Shown here in pieces: positions 45,715 through 54,894 of a stretch of 64,000 bases of DNA. Below the pieces are notes generated by a model. The model did not search any database. It worked only from the letters and a program-made list of their open reading frames with translations, and was not told the origin of the DNA. The translations under genes and the position numbers were made by a program. The stretch's first letter is position 1. The number at the start of each line of letters is the position of its first letter. Location of the stretch: positions 6,014,001 through 6,078,000 of the forward strand of contig NZ_BAAAYL010000001.1 of assembly GCF_039536205.1 (NCBI RefSeq), given 5' to 3'. Source of the stretch: Streptomyces sannanensis. GTDB lineage: Bacteria > Actinomycetota > Actinomycetes > Streptomycetales > Streptomycetaceae.

Positions 45715-47049
45715 CTACGGCCTGAAGTGGCGCTCAAGACCCTGCCATACGTCGTCGTAGGAGGACTGCAGGTGGTCGGCGGTCGCGGCCTGGGCGGTGG
45801 CGGTGACCGGCCAGCGGGTCTCGAACATGAAGGCAAGACCGTCGTCGATCTTCTGCGGCTTCAGCTCGGCGGCGCTGGCCTTGTCGAAGGTCTCCCGGTC
45901 GGGGCCGTGCGCGGACATCATGTTGTGCAGCGAGCCGCCGCCGGGGACAAAGCCCCCTTCACCAGCAGTCTTGGCGTCATAGGCGCCCTCGATCAGGCCC
46001 ATGTACTCGCTCATCACATTGCGGTGGAAGTACGGCGGCCGGAAGGTGTCCTCGCCGACCAGCCAGCGCGGTGCGAAGACGACGAAGTCGACGCCCGCGA
46101 CGCCGGGGGTGTCGGACGGCGAGGTGAGCACCGTGAAGATCGACGGGTCGGGGTGGTCGTAGCTGATGGAGCCGATGACATTGAAGCGGCGCAGGTCATA
46201 GACGTACGGCGTGTGGTTGCCGTGCCAGGCGACGACATCCAGCGGGGAGTGGTCGTAGGTCGCGGCCCAGAGGTTGCCACAGAACTTGTTGACCACCTGC
46301 ACCGGGCCCTCGACGTCCTCGTACGCCGCGACCGGCGCCAGGAAGTCGCGGGCATTGGCCAGGCCGTTGGCGCCGATCGGGCCCAGGTCGGGGAGCCGGA
46401 AGGGCTGACCGTAGTTCTCGCAGACATAGCCGCGTGCGGTCTCTTCCAGAAGCTCGACGCGGAAGCGCACTCCGCGGGGGATCAGCGCGACCTCACCGGG
46501 GCGGGCGACGAGCAGGCCCAGCTCGGTGCGCAGCAGCAGTTCGCCGTGCTCGGGGACGATCAGCAGTTCTCCGTCGGCGTCGCCGAACACCCGGTCCATC
46601 GAGGCATTGGCGTGGTAGAGATGGATCGCCATGCCGGCGCGCTGTGTCACGTCGCCGTTGCCGCCGAGCGTCCACAGACCGGCCAGCCAGTCGGTGCCGG
46701 GCGCGGGTTCGGGCAGCGGGTTCCAGCGGAGCCGGTTGGGGTCGGGGGTGGTCTCGGTGAAGGGGGCGCTGCGGACGTTGCCGTTGTCGATGCGTACGAA
46801 CGGGGGGTGTGCGGCCGAGGGGCGGATGCGGTAGAGCCAGGAGCGGTGGTTGTGTGCGCGGGGCTCGGTGAAGGCGCTGCCGCTGAGCTGCTCCGCATAG
46901 AGGCCGAGGGGGGCGCGCTGCGGTGAGTTGCGGCCGTGGGGCAGGGCGCCCGGTTCCGCCTCCGAACTGTGTTCGTTGCCGAAGCCGGGGGAGTACGACC
47001 CCTCGGTGAGCCCTGCCGCGATCTTGCGCGTTTCCTCGATGCCGCTCAT
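45715..47049 (-). CDS. hmgA: homogentisate 1,2-dioxygenase
   Basis: Protein of 444 aa, full length. It opens the ring of homogentisate to maleylacetoacetate with Fe(II), in tyrosine and phenylalanine breakdown. Conserved stretches include [16 protein letters not shown], the [11 protein letters not shown] region and the C-terminal [14 protein letters not shown], which holds iron ligands His and Glu of the family. No maleylacetoacetate isomerase or fumarylacetoacetase gene is adjacent. GGAGCGGACG precedes the ATG. It is followed by the GntR gene. Confidence 0.96.
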   Translation of the reverse strand: MSGIEETRKIAAGLTEGSYSPGFGNEHSSEAEPGALPHGRNSPQRAPLGLYAEQLSGSAFTEPRAHNHRSWLYRIRPSAAHPPFVRIDNGNVRSAPFTETTPDPNRLRWNPLPEPAPGTDWLAGLWTLGGNGDVTQRAGMAIHLYHANASMDRVFGDADGELLIVPEHGELLLRTELGLLVARPGEVALIPRGVRFRVELLEETARGYVCENYGQPFRLPDLGPIGANGLANARDFLAPVAAYEDVEGPVQVVNKFCGNLWAATYDHSPLDVVAWHGNHTPYVYDLRRFNVIGSISYDHPDPSIFTVLTSPSDTPGVAGVDFVVFAPRWLVGEDTFRPPYFHRNVMSEYMGLIEGAYDAKTAGEGGFVPGGGSLHNMMSAHGPDRETFDKASAAELKPQKIDDGLAFMFETRWPVTATAQAATADHLQSSYDDVWQGLERHFRP

Positions 47050-47070
47050 CGTCCGCTCCTGGGTACGAAT

Positions 47071-47098
47071 GGAATCCTATGGAAGACAGTAGGATTCC
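47071..47098. promoter_or_regulatory. probable operator upstream of hmgA
   Basis: GGAATCCTA (47071-47079) and TAGGATTCC (47090-47098) are perfect inverted repeats with a 10-nt spacer, 22 nt from the hmgA start. Placement suggests repression by the GntR-family protein encoded downstream of hmgA. Confidence 0.7.
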
Positions 47099-47259
47099 GG
47101 TCGCGGACAGTCAACGGGGCGGCCGTCGTCCGTCCGGTCGACCGGTATGTCCGTCCTCGGGTGCCGGACCGGCCGGCTGATCGCCGACACGCCCTTGACC
47201 TGGGGTTTCGCTCGCATTGCTTGCGCGGGGCGCCGGCGGCGGTACGCCCCGCAAGTCCA

Positions 47260-47957
47260 CCGGCGGGGCCGCTGCGGACGGCGGGGCCGTTGCGGACCAC
47301 GAGCCCGAGGAGGGCCTTCGGGGCCTGGACCCCGAGCGCCCGACGCTGCGTGCCCGGCTGTACTGATTCAACGCCGCGCTCACTGTCACGCTGCTCACCG
47401 CCATGATCATGGAGTGGCTGCCGATCCCGGTGCTCTTCCTGCTCGGCGCGGCCCTCGCCCTGACCGTCAACTTCCCGCGCATGGCCGATCGGAAGGCGCG
47501 GCTCGCGACCCATGCCGACAATGTGCTCAACATCGCCGGCATGGTCTTCGCCGCGGCCTTCGTCACCGGCGTCCTCACCGGCACCGGCATGGTCGAGCAC
47601 ATGGCCGACCGGCTCGTCACCGCCGCCCCCGAGGCCATGGGTCCGCACATGGCGCTGGTCACCGGGCTCCTGAGCCCTCCGCTCACCTACTTCATGTCGA
47701 ACGACGGCTTCTACTTCGGAGTCCTGCCCGTCCTCGCCGGGGCCGGCGCCGCGCACGGCGTCTCCCCGCTGGAGATCGCCCGCGCATCGCTGGTCGGCCA
47801 GGCGCTGCACATGTCCGGCCCGCTGGTCCCCGTCGTATACGTCCTGGTCGGCATGGCCAAGGTCGAGTTCGGTGACCACACCAGGTTCACCGTCAAATGG
47901 GCCCCGCTCACCTCGCTGGTGGTGCCGGCCGTCGGAATCCTGTTCGGCATCATCTGA
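47260..47957 (+). pseudogene. CitMHS-family citrate/metal transporter remnant with nonsense codon
   Basis: Translation gives RLY*FNAALTVTLLTAMIMEW, with TGA at 47364-47366 where the family has a residue such as Trp. After it come PIPVLFLLGAALALTVNFPR, FAAAFVTGVLTGTGMVEHMA and LTYFMSNDGFYFGVLPVLAG, the C-terminal half of CitMHS carriers. The N-terminal half is missing. A 184-aa product from ATG 47403 is possible but unlikely to transport. Confidence 0.75.
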
Positions 47958-47991
47958 TGCCCGTGCATCGGCCGGGCGGGCGATATTGAGG

Positions 47992-48016
47992 GGGGCGTGG
48001 CGTTTCGCCGCGCCCC
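47992..48016 (+). terminator. hairpin after CitMHS remnant
   Basis: GGGGCGTGGCG (47992-48002) pairs with CGCCGCGCCCC (48006-48016) with one G-U pair around TTT. Confidence 0.6.
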
Positions 48017-48092
48017 TTCGCCATCCGCGTGACGGACAGTCAGGAGGTCGCACCTGATTGTAGGAAAATCGTCACGCATGGAGGAGCCTCGC

Positions 48093-49040
48093 ATGGCTGT
48101 CACCTCAACCCCGCGCCCGGTCGGCGCGCTCTCGGGCATGATCGCCGCATCCACGCTGGTTCTGGGGAGCCTTGCCCTGCTGAGTGCGCCGGCCGCCGTC
48201 GCCGCTCCCGGTCAGAACGGCGATATGAAGGTCCACAAGGTCGGCACGCCGTTCAACGATCGGACCAGCGACGCCAAGGTCTGCACTTTCTATCTCGCCG
48301 CGTCCGATTTCGACACGGCGCAGAAGGTCGACTGGACGATCTCTCCCTCCTCCTCCGGACAAGCCGCACAGCCGGGCGTCTCGGGCAGCATCGCGCTTGC
48401 GTCGGGCACCGGTCACAGTGAACCGCAGTCGATGCCGGACGGGCACTACGAACTCTCCTGGACGTCGGCGGGAGTTGCCAAGCACCGGAAGTTCGACGTC
48501 GCCTGCCGGCCGGAGAACGCCGTCGCCGACAACAACCGGCCCGCCGCGATGCCCCGCGGCGTGCCCGGGGAGTCCGACGCGGCAGCCCCTGCTCCGGGCA
48601 GCGCGGCCAACGGGGACGCGAGCAGCGGCAACCGGGGGCAGACGCAGAGTGGCGGCCGGAACGGGGCCGGCCGCGGTGACGTGGGGAACGCCTACGGCGG
48701 CGGCAATCGTGAGGGAGGCCACGTGAACGGCGGGAACGTGAACGGCGGGAACGCGGGCAACGGGAACGCCAACGGCGGGCCCGACAGCAACGGCGCCCCG
48801 AGCGGCGGCACGCAGAACGTCAACGGCAACGCCGTCGACGATTTCGCCGGCGGCCGGGCCGACCGCCATGGCCGTGCCGAGAGCGGTGCCCTCAACGGCC
48901 CCGTCGATGCGGGTGGCGGCGGTACCGCCCAGCCCGACAGCCTGCTGTCCACCGGCTTCGCGGTCGCCGGAGGGCTGGCGGGGCTGAGCGGTTACGCCAT
49001 CGTGCGGCGGGCCCGTCGGCGAGCCGACGATGCGGCGTAA
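48093..49040 (+). CDS. secreted low-complexity protein encoded with sortase
   Basis: Protein of 315 aa. A signal peptide (about 1-37) is followed by a folded region (about 45-145, with VCTFYLAASDFD and FDVACRP cysteines) and a long Asn/Gly-rich stretch (about 185-265). A C-terminal membrane segment (LLSTGFAVAGGLAGLSGYAI) and RRARRR tail follow. This resembles a sortase substrate, but no LPxTG motif is visible before the membrane segment. ATG 48093 has GGAGGAG upstream. It overlaps the sortase gene by 11 nt. Confidence 0.7.
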   Translation: MAVTSTPRPVGALSGMIAASTLVLGSLALLSAPAAVAAPGQNGDMKVHKVGTPFNDRTSDAKVCTFYLAASDFDTAQKVDWTISPSSSGQAAQPGVSGSIALASGTGHSEPQSMPDGHYELSWTSAGVAKHRKFDVACRPENAVADNNRPAAMPRGVPGESDAAAPAPGSAANGDASSGNRGQTQSGGRNGAGRGDVGNAYGGGNREGGHVNGGNVNGGNAGNGNANGGPDSNGAPSGGTQNVNGNAVDDFAGGRADRHGRAESGALNGPVDAGGGGTAQPDSLLSTGFAVAGGLAGLSGYAIVRRARRRADDAA

Positions 49041-49779
49041 GCCCTGGTACGCGGGCGGAAGCCGGTCCTACCGGTTCACCAGGACGGTCTGCGTGGCCCT
49101 GTCCCTGGCGGCCGCGGGAGTCTGGTGGACACACCGCGAGGAGACCGAACGTCCCGCCGCTGCCGTCAGCGTCCCCGCGGCACCGGGGTCCTCGGGGCGT
49201 TCGGAGCCGGCCACGGAGCAGCCGGCCCCGGTCACGGAACAGTCGGCCTCGGCCACGGAGCAGCCGGTCCCGGCCACGGAGCAGCCGGTCCCGGCCGGGG
49301 CACAATCGGCCGAACTGCCCCCGTCGCCCGCGACCGGCGTCATCATCCCCGCCCTCGAGATCGCGGCGCCGACCGTCGGGGTCGGCCTCGATGCGTCGGG
49401 CCGCCTCGGCACTCCGCCGGTGGACAACCCGAACCTGGTCGGCTGGTACAGGGACGGCCCCACCCCGGGGACGGTGGGGACCGCGGTGGTGGCCGGCCAT
49501 CGTGACACCCGGTCCGGTCCGGCCGTCTTCCTCAACCTGGCGGCCCTCAAGCAGGGCGATGTCATCGACGTCGCCCGCGCGGACGGCCGGACGGCCGTGT
49601 ACACCGTCGACAGCGTGCGTACCTACGCCAAGTCGGAGTTTCCCGACATGGAGGTGTACGGACAGACGGGCCGGGCCGAGCTGCGGCTGCTCACCTGCGG
49701 TGGCTCGTACAACCGTACCGGCGGCTACGCCTCCAACGTCGTCGTCTTCGCTCACTTCACGGCGGTCAAGGAGTCCTGA
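49030..49779 (+). CDS. class F sortase
   Basis: Protein of 249 aa. A single N-terminal membrane anchor (about 16-33) is followed by a Pro/Thr/Glu repeat spacer (ATEQPAPVTEQSASATEQPV, 62-88). The sortase beta-barrel follows with H157 (VVAGHRDT), C223 (LLTCGGSY) and R229, the catalytic His-Cys-Arg set. Its start overlaps the end of the upstream secreted-protein gene, so the two are coupled. Confidence 0.88.
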   Translation: MRRKPWYAGGSRSYRFTRTVCVALSLAAAGVWWTHREETERPAAAVSVPAAPGSSGRSEPATEQPAPVTEQSASATEQPVPATEQPVPAGAQSAELPPSPATGVIIPALEIAAPTVGVGLDASGRLGTPPVDNPNLVGWYRDGPTPGTVGTAVVAGHRDTRSGPAVFLNLAALKQGDVIDVARADGRTAVYTVDSVRTYAKSEFPDMEVYGQTGRAELRLLTCGGSYNRTGGYASNVVVFAHFTAVKES

Positions 49780-50530
49780 GGCGGGGAGAGCGCGCGGTCC
49801 CGGGCCCGGACCGCCTGGCGCGCCCCCGCCGGGTAGGGAAGGGCGTCCGCGAGGGCTGCAGCCCGGTCGAACCCTTCCCGCGCGTCGCGCTCGCGGCCCA
49901 AGGCCGCGAGCGCGACGGCGTGCACGGTGAGGGCCTCGGTCTCGGCCGGGCCCTCACCGGCGCGTTCCACACACACCGGCTCGGCCGCCTCGTCCGGCCG
50001 GCCGCAGCCCAGCCGGGCCCGGGCGGCGAGATACGCGGTGCCAGGTTCGACTTGGGCCGCCAACAGCTCCAGGGCCTCCTTCGGGCGGCCGTCCCGCACG
50101 GACAGTTCGGCCTGCGCCGAACGCACGGTGCGCTGTGCCTGGCGGTCACCCTGGGCGACGGCCGCATTCCGGGCTCGCTCCAGCAGCTCCGCCGCCCCCT
50201 CGTCGCCGGTACGTATCCGTACCCGCGCCTGCGTCACCAGGGCGTACGGGGCGCACCAGCCCGTGTGCGGCTCCGCGTCCTGCACCGCGGTGTCCGCCGA
50301 CTCCCCGGCCCCGGCCACCTCCTCCAGCCAGCAGATGCAGCTCCGCGAGATCGGCCCGCTCGAAGACGGCCGCCGTCGGATCGCCGGACCGCTCGGCCGA
50401 TTCCATGGCGCGCAGCCCGGTCGCGATGGCCTCGCGCAGCCGTCCCGACCGGCAGGCGTTCTCGCGCTGCAGGGAGAGTGCGGGGGAACCGCGGGAGCGG
50501 GGCAGACTGCTGCGGGAGGCCAGGAGCAGC
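49752..50530 (-). pseudogene. TPR-rich protein fragment, frameshifted
   Basis: Translation gives LREAIATGLRAMESAERSGD and ADLAELHLLAG, then near 50325 changes frame to EEVAGAGESADTAVQDAEPH and ends with ARDRALSPPQDS. Alternating Ala/Leu helices resemble tetratricopeptide repeats of large LuxR-type or AAA regulators. The N-terminal part is missing. Its 3' end overlaps the sortase gene tail by 28 nt. Confidence 0.55.
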
Positions 50531-50620
50531 CCCTTACCGAGGAATTACTGGCACCTTCTGGCAGGCGAAGAACCAACGGCGGTCGGCTCGAGCGCCGACG
50601 ACGAAGACGCGGAGGATGCG

Positions 50621-52015
50621 ATGAAGGCCCACGACGGGATGTACATCGGCGGCGAGTGGCGGCCCGCCGCAGGCACGGACACGATCGCGGTCGTCAACCC
50701 GGCCGACGAGCGGATCATCGGCCAGGTCCCGGCCGGAACGGCCGAGGACATCGACGAGGCCGTGCGGGCCGCCCGCGCCGCCCTTCCTGCCTGGGCCGCC
50801 ACCCCGCCCGCCGAGCGCGCTGCGCGGATCGCCGCCCTGCGGGACGCACTGCTCGTCCGTAAGGACGAAATCGCCGAGACCATCAGTGCCGAACTCGGCG
50901 CACCGCTGGAGCTCGCACAGAACGTCCACACCGGGCTCCCGATCGTGGTCGCCGGCTCCTACGCGGAACTCGCCGCCTCGTACTCCTTCGAGGAGAGGAT
51001 CGGCAACTCCACCGTGCTGATGGAGCCGGTCGGCGTGGTCGGCGCCATCACACCCTGGAACTACCCGCTGCACCAGATCGTCGCCAAGGTCGCCCCGGCG
51101 CTCGCCGCCGGCTGCACGCTCGTCCTCAAGCCCGCCGAGGACACCCCGCTCACCGCCCAGCTGTTCGCCGAGGCCGTCCACGACGCCGGCCTCCCGGCGG
51201 GCGTGTTCAACCTGGTCACCGGCCTCGGGGCGGTCGCCGGACAGGCGCTCGCCGAGCACGAGGACGTCGACATGGTCTCCTTCACCGGTTCCACGGCCGT
51301 CGGCAAGCAGATCGGCGCCACCGCAGGCGCCGCCGTCAAGCGGGTCGCCCTGGAGCTCGGCGGCAAGTCCGCCAACGTCATCCTGCCCGGCGCCGACCTG
51401 GCCAGGGCCATCAACGTCAACGTCGCCCAGGTGATGAACAACTCCGGCCAGTCGTGCAACGCCCTGAGCCGGACGCTGGTCCACCGCGATCAGTACGACG
51501 AGGCCGTGGCCCTCGCCGCCGCCGCGGTCGCCAAGTACACCCCGGGCGAGCGCATCGGCCCTCTCGTCAACGCCAAGCAGCAGGCCAGGGTGCGCGACTA
51601 CATCGAGCGGGGTGTCGAGGAGGGCGCGCGGATCGTCGCGGGCGGCCCCGAAGCACCCCTGGAGCGGGGCTACTTCGTCAGCCCGACCGTCTTCGCCGAC
51701 GTCACCCCGGACATGACCATCGCGAAGGAGGAGATCTTCGGCCCTGTGATGTCGATACTCGCCTACGAGGACGAGGAGGAGGCCCTGCGCATCGCCGACG
51801 ATTCGGTGTACGGCCTGGGCGGAGGCGTCTGGGCCGCGGACGAGGACACAGCCGTCGCCTTTGCCCGCCGTATGCAGACCGGCCAGATCGACATCAACGG
51901 CGGCCGCTTCAACCCCCTTGCTCCCTTCGGCGGTTACAAGCAGTCGGGCGTGGGCCGCGAGCTCGGCCCGCACGGCCTGGCAGAGTACCTCCAGACCAAG
52001 TCCCTCCAGTTCTGA
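50621..52015 (+). CDS. NAD(P)-dependent aldehyde dehydrogenase
   Basis: Protein of 464 aa. ITPWNYP and FTGSTAVGKQI line the cofactor site. ELGGKSANVI has the general-base Glu and NNSGQSCNALSRTLV the catalytic Cys. EEIFGPV lies near the C-terminus. It oxidises an aldehyde to an acid; the substrate is unknown. GGAGG stands 5 nt before the ATG. The alcohol dehydrogenase gene follows 17 nt later, so the pair may turn an alcohol into an acid. Confidence 0.93.
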   Translation: MKAHDGMYIGGEWRPAAGTDTIAVVNPADERIIGQVPAGTAEDIDEAVRAARAALPAWAATPPAERAARIAALRDALLVRKDEIAETISAELGAPLELAQNVHTGLPIVVAGSYAELAASYSFEERIGNSTVLMEPVGVVGAITPWNYPLHQIVAKVAPALAAGCTLVLKPAEDTPLTAQLFAEAVHDAGLPAGVFNLVTGLGAVAGQALAEHEDVDMVSFTGSTAVGKQIGATAGAAVKRVALELGGKSANVILPGADLARAINVNVAQVMNNSGQSCNALSRTLVHRDQYDEAVALAAAAVAKYTPGERIGPLVNAKQQARVRDYIERGVEEGARIVAGGPEAPLERGYFVSPTVFADVTPDMTIAKEEIFGPVMSILAYEDEEEALRIADDSVYGLGGGVWAADEDTAVAFARRMQTGQIDINGGRFNPLAPFGGYKQSGVGRELGPHGLAEYLQTKSLQF

Positions 52016-52032
52016 GCCGGGAGTACGAGATC

Positions 52033-53112
52033 GTGGTCCGCGTCGCCATACTGCCCGCCGTCGACTCCCCGCTGGAGATGCGCGAGATCGACATCCCCGG
52101 ACCCGGCCCCGGCCAGGTCAGGGTCCGCCTCGCCGCCGCCGGGGTCTGCCACTCCGACCTGTCCCTCTCCAATGGCACCCTGCGCCAGCCCGTCCCCGCC
52201 GTCCTCGGCCACGAGGGCGCGGGCACGATCGTCTCCGTCGGCGAGGGCGTCACCCATGTCGCCCCCGGTGACGGAGTGGTCCTCAACTGGGCGCCTTCGT
52301 GCGGCAGCTGCCCCAACTGTGTCCTGGGCGAGGTGTGGCTGTGCGCCGACGCCTTCGCCGGTGCGGGACAGCCGTACGCCCGTGACGCGGCGGGGAAGCA
52401 GGTCTACCCGGGTCTGAGCGTCGCCGCCTTCGCCGAGGAGACCGTCGTCGCCGCGCACTGCGTCCTCCCGGTGCCCGACGGCATTCCGCTCACGGACGCC
52501 GCCCTGCTCGGCTGCGCGGCGCTGACGGGTTATGGAGCCGTCCACCACTCGGCGCGGGTGCGCGAGGGCGAGTCCGTCGCGGTGTTCGGGGTGGGCGGGG
52601 TGGGCCTCGCGGTCCTCCAGTCGGCGCGTATCGCGGGCGCCTCCCGGATCGTGGCCGTCGACGTCTCCCCGGAGAAGGAGGCGCTGGCGCGTGCGGCGGG
52701 GGCGACGGACTTCGTCCTCGCCTCGGCCACGACGGCCAAGGAGATCCGCAGGCTCACCGAGGGCCACGGCGTCGACGCGGCCATCGAGTGCGTCGGCCGT
52801 GCGGTGTCCATCCGCGCCGCCTGGGACTGCACGCGCCGCGGCGGCCGTACGACGGTCGTCGGCATCGGCGGCAAGGAGGAGGTCGTGTCCTTCACGGCCC
52901 TGGAGATCTTCCACTTCGGCCGTACCCTGTCGGGCTGCGTCTACGGCAACTGCGACCCGTCGACGGACCTCCCGGTCCTGGCGGACCACGTACGGGCCGG
53001 CCGCCTCGACCTGGGTGCGATGGTGACCGAGCGCATCGGCCTGGACGGGATCCCGGCGGCGTTCGACAACATGCTGGCAGGCAAGGGCGGCCGCACACTG
53101 GTCGTCTTCTGA
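52033..53112 (+). CDS. zinc-dependent alcohol dehydrogenase
   Basis: Protein of 359 aa of the MDR superfamily. AGVCHSDLSL and GHEGAGTIVSVGEGV carry catalytic zinc ligands; CGSCPNCVLGEVWLC carries structural zinc ligands. The Rossmann motif is VFGVGGVGLA. It resembles class III or mycothiol/NDMA-dependent type dehydrogenases. I chose the GTG at 52033, with GGGAG upstream. It is transcribed with the aldehyde dehydrogenase gene; the terminator at 53125 closes the unit. Confidence 0.92.
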   Translation: MVRVAILPAVDSPLEMREIDIPGPGPGQVRVRLAAAGVCHSDLSLSNGTLRQPVPAVLGHEGAGTIVSVGEGVTHVAPGDGVVLNWAPSCGSCPNCVLGEVWLCADAFAGAGQPYARDAAGKQVYPGLSVAAFAEETVVAAHCVLPVPDGIPLTDAALLGCAALTGYGAVHHSARVREGESVAVFGVGGVGLAVLQSARIAGASRIVAVDVSPEKEALARAAGATDFVLASATTAKEIRRLTEGHGVDAAIECVGRAVSIRAAWDCTRRGGRTTVVGIGGKEEVVSFTALEIFHFGRTLSGCVYGNCDPSTDLPVLADHVRAGRLDLGAMVTERIGLDGIPAAFDNMLAGKGGRTLVVF

Positions 53113-53124
53113 TCCCAAGCTGCG

Positions 53125-53158
53125 AACACCCCGGCCGCTGCCGCGCGGCCGGGGTGTT
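53125..53158 (+). terminator. terminator after alcohol dehydrogenase gene
   Basis: AACACCCCGGCCG (53125-53137) pairs perfectly with CGGCCGGGGTGTT (53146-53158). It lies between convergent genes and can serve both. Confidence 0.8.
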
Positions 53159-53173
53159 CACGGTCTCGGGCCG

Positions 53174-54049
53174 TCAGTCCCACCAGAACGACCACACCGA
53201 GGAACCTACCTGCCCGTTTCCCGCCGACTCCGGATCCGGGATGCTGTCGGGACAGTACACATACTGCTCGACGGCGGCCTTCGCCGCCGCGCGCCGGTCA
53301 CGTGGAGGATTCTTCACCAGGAGGTCGAGAGCAGCCGAGTCGGCATAGTAGAAATCCGCGCCGTGCGTCTTGTGCCAGTGTCCGAGGACAGCGACATGAT
53401 CCGCGGGCAGAAGCTCACGGTCGTCGGGGTATCCCGACCAATTGGGGGTCTGCAGCAGGCGGGGGAAAAGCGCCGGAATTCCGTATCCGCCGCGCGCCCG
53501 GACCAGGTTCAGCCACATGTTCCGCCCCATTGATTCGGCACGCCGGGGAATTCCGGGAAGAGGTTCGGAGAATTCGGCGCACAGGGAAAGGGCTGTGTGG
53601 TCGGCGTCGAACAGAAGACGGATCTCTTCGATCTCCCGGAGGTCGTCGTCCGACCGTGGTGGAATGTAGATTTCCGCCATCTCCCGGAATACCGAGTGGA
53701 CGAGGCCGGAAACGACGTCCTCGGGGTCCGCGGCCAGTGCTGCGTCGAGGAGCTGCCGGCTTCCGCCACCCCAGGGCTGCCCGCCGCGGTCGTGCGCGAC
53801 CAGCTCGACCGGGCCGAACACGGTCAGGAACGGATACCAACCGCTCCGGCCGTGCCGCGCACGGAGGAATTCCCAGGCCGCGCGGGCCACGGACGGCGGG
53901 ACACGGACTCCATGGACCTCGATTCCGGAGTCGGAGACCGCCGATTCGAAGACCGCGGGGCCGGCGTCCCCGCGGTCTTCCATGAAATCGGCACGCGCCA
54001 TTTCACCGAGGACCGCCCGGAGGGATTCCTTGCTCGGATTTTGTTTCAT
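53174..54049 (-). CDS. DUF4253-family protein, possible immunity protein
   Basis: Protein of 291 aa. The C-terminal half has LPADHVAVLGHWHKTHGADF, NPPRDRRAAAKAAVEQYVYC and ends VWSFWWD, the pattern of DUF4253 proteins. The N-terminal half is not recognised. It lies 50 nt downstream of a broken CDI-like toxin tail on the same strand, the order of toxin-immunity pairs. Base composition is lower in G+C than the core genes. Start ATG 54049; it is acidic, as many immunity proteins are. Confidence 0.75.
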   Translation of the reverse strand: MKQNPSKESLRAVLGEMARADFMEDRGDAGPAVFESAVSDSGIEVHGVRVPPSVARAAWEFLRARHGRSGWYPFLTVFGPVELVAHDRGGQPWGGGSRQLLDAALAADPEDVVSGLVHSVFREMAEIYIPPRSDDDLREIEEIRLLFDADHTALSLCAEFSEPLPGIPRRAESMGRNMWLNLVRARGGYGIPALFPRLLQTPNWSGYPDDRELLPADHVAVLGHWHKTHGADFYYADSAALDLLVKNPPRDRRAAAKAAVEQYVYCPDSIPDPESAGNGQVGSSVWSFWWD

Positions 54050-54099
54050 ATCGCTCCCGTAAGAATCCCTCCGGGTCGGTTCCTTGTGGCCGGATCATC

Positions 54100-54540
54100 C
54101 TATCTCGCGTGGAACGTCTTGTCGTGACCGTTCCCCATGATGCGGACGGTGGACGGATTCACGGTCCTTCTGGCGTCGCCCAGCCGCTCAACGGTCCAGT
54201 CCATGGCATCCGACTTCGACATCTCCGACAAGTGAATGACGGCGATGTTCGCGCCCTGTTTGTCGGCGTCCGAAAGATGCTTCTGGAATGTCCTTCGTTC
54301 GTGGTCGGGAGATTCTTGAATTCCGCCCGCATGCCGTTCACCCAGGCGTCGAGCCGGCGGTCTCCTTCGGCGCCGGGTGCCGGGGTGTCCTCGCCGCGGG
54401 CCACCACGTGGTGGCCTTCCATGGCGAACTGGAACGCGACCTCGAACTCCTCGTCGTTGAAGCCGTACTCCTTCGAATCGCGCTTCCACGACTCGTCGAT
54501 CCTGAGGTGTTCGCCTCGGCCTCCGGTATCCGCCCGGGCT
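54100..54540 (-). pseudogene. polymorphic/CDI-type toxin C-terminal nuclease domain, frameshifted
   Basis: Translation gives RGEHLRIDESWKRDSKEYGF, NDEEFEVAFQFAMEGHHVVA and RRLDAWVNGMRAEFKNLP; near 54300 the frame shifts to ERTFQKHLSDADKQGANIAV and RTVNPSTVRIMGNGHDKTFH. The D...E-F-K pattern after a conserved helix resembles the nuclease folds of CdiA C-terminal tRNases. No delivery domain precedes it. It looks like a displaced toxin tip made inactive by the shift. Confidence 0.55.
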
Positions 54541-54598
54541 CGTGGGCGATTGCGGCCGTAGCCTGGAAAGACGCATCACGGATTCCCTGGAGGTTCAC

Positions 54599-54886
54599 AT
54601 GGCCTGGGCATCGTGGACGACGACGGGAGTGTTCACCGGGCCCGGAGGCGTCCGCACCGACGAGGCGGGTGTCATCACGGGTGAGCTGGACGTGCACACC
54701 ACCTGGTTCGGCAGCCAGGCGCAGGTCGCGGTGCAGTACAGCGGCGCGTCCGACTGGTTCACCGTCTCCGGCAGCCCCGTGGACTGCCCATCCGAGCGGG
54801 ACAGCCGCAACCTGCACGAGCTCGTGATCGAAGGGGTGCGTGCAGGCGCCCTGGAGACAGTTCCCCGCCGGTTCTCGGGCGTCTAG
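54599..54886 (+). CDS. conserved hypothetical protein
   Basis: Protein of 95 aa, mostly beta-strand in character (MAWASWTTTGVFTGPGGVRT, VHTTWFGSQAQVAVQYSGAS). I recognise no domain. CTGGAGG 6 nt before the ATG at 54599 supports the start. The MITE-like element begins just past its stop. Confidence 0.6.
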   Translation: MAWASWTTTGVFTGPGGVRTDEAGVITGELDVHTTWFGSQAQVAVQYSGASDWFTVSGSPVDCPSERDSRNLHELVIEGVRAGALETVPRRFSGV

Positions 54887-54894
54887 TGCTGTGA

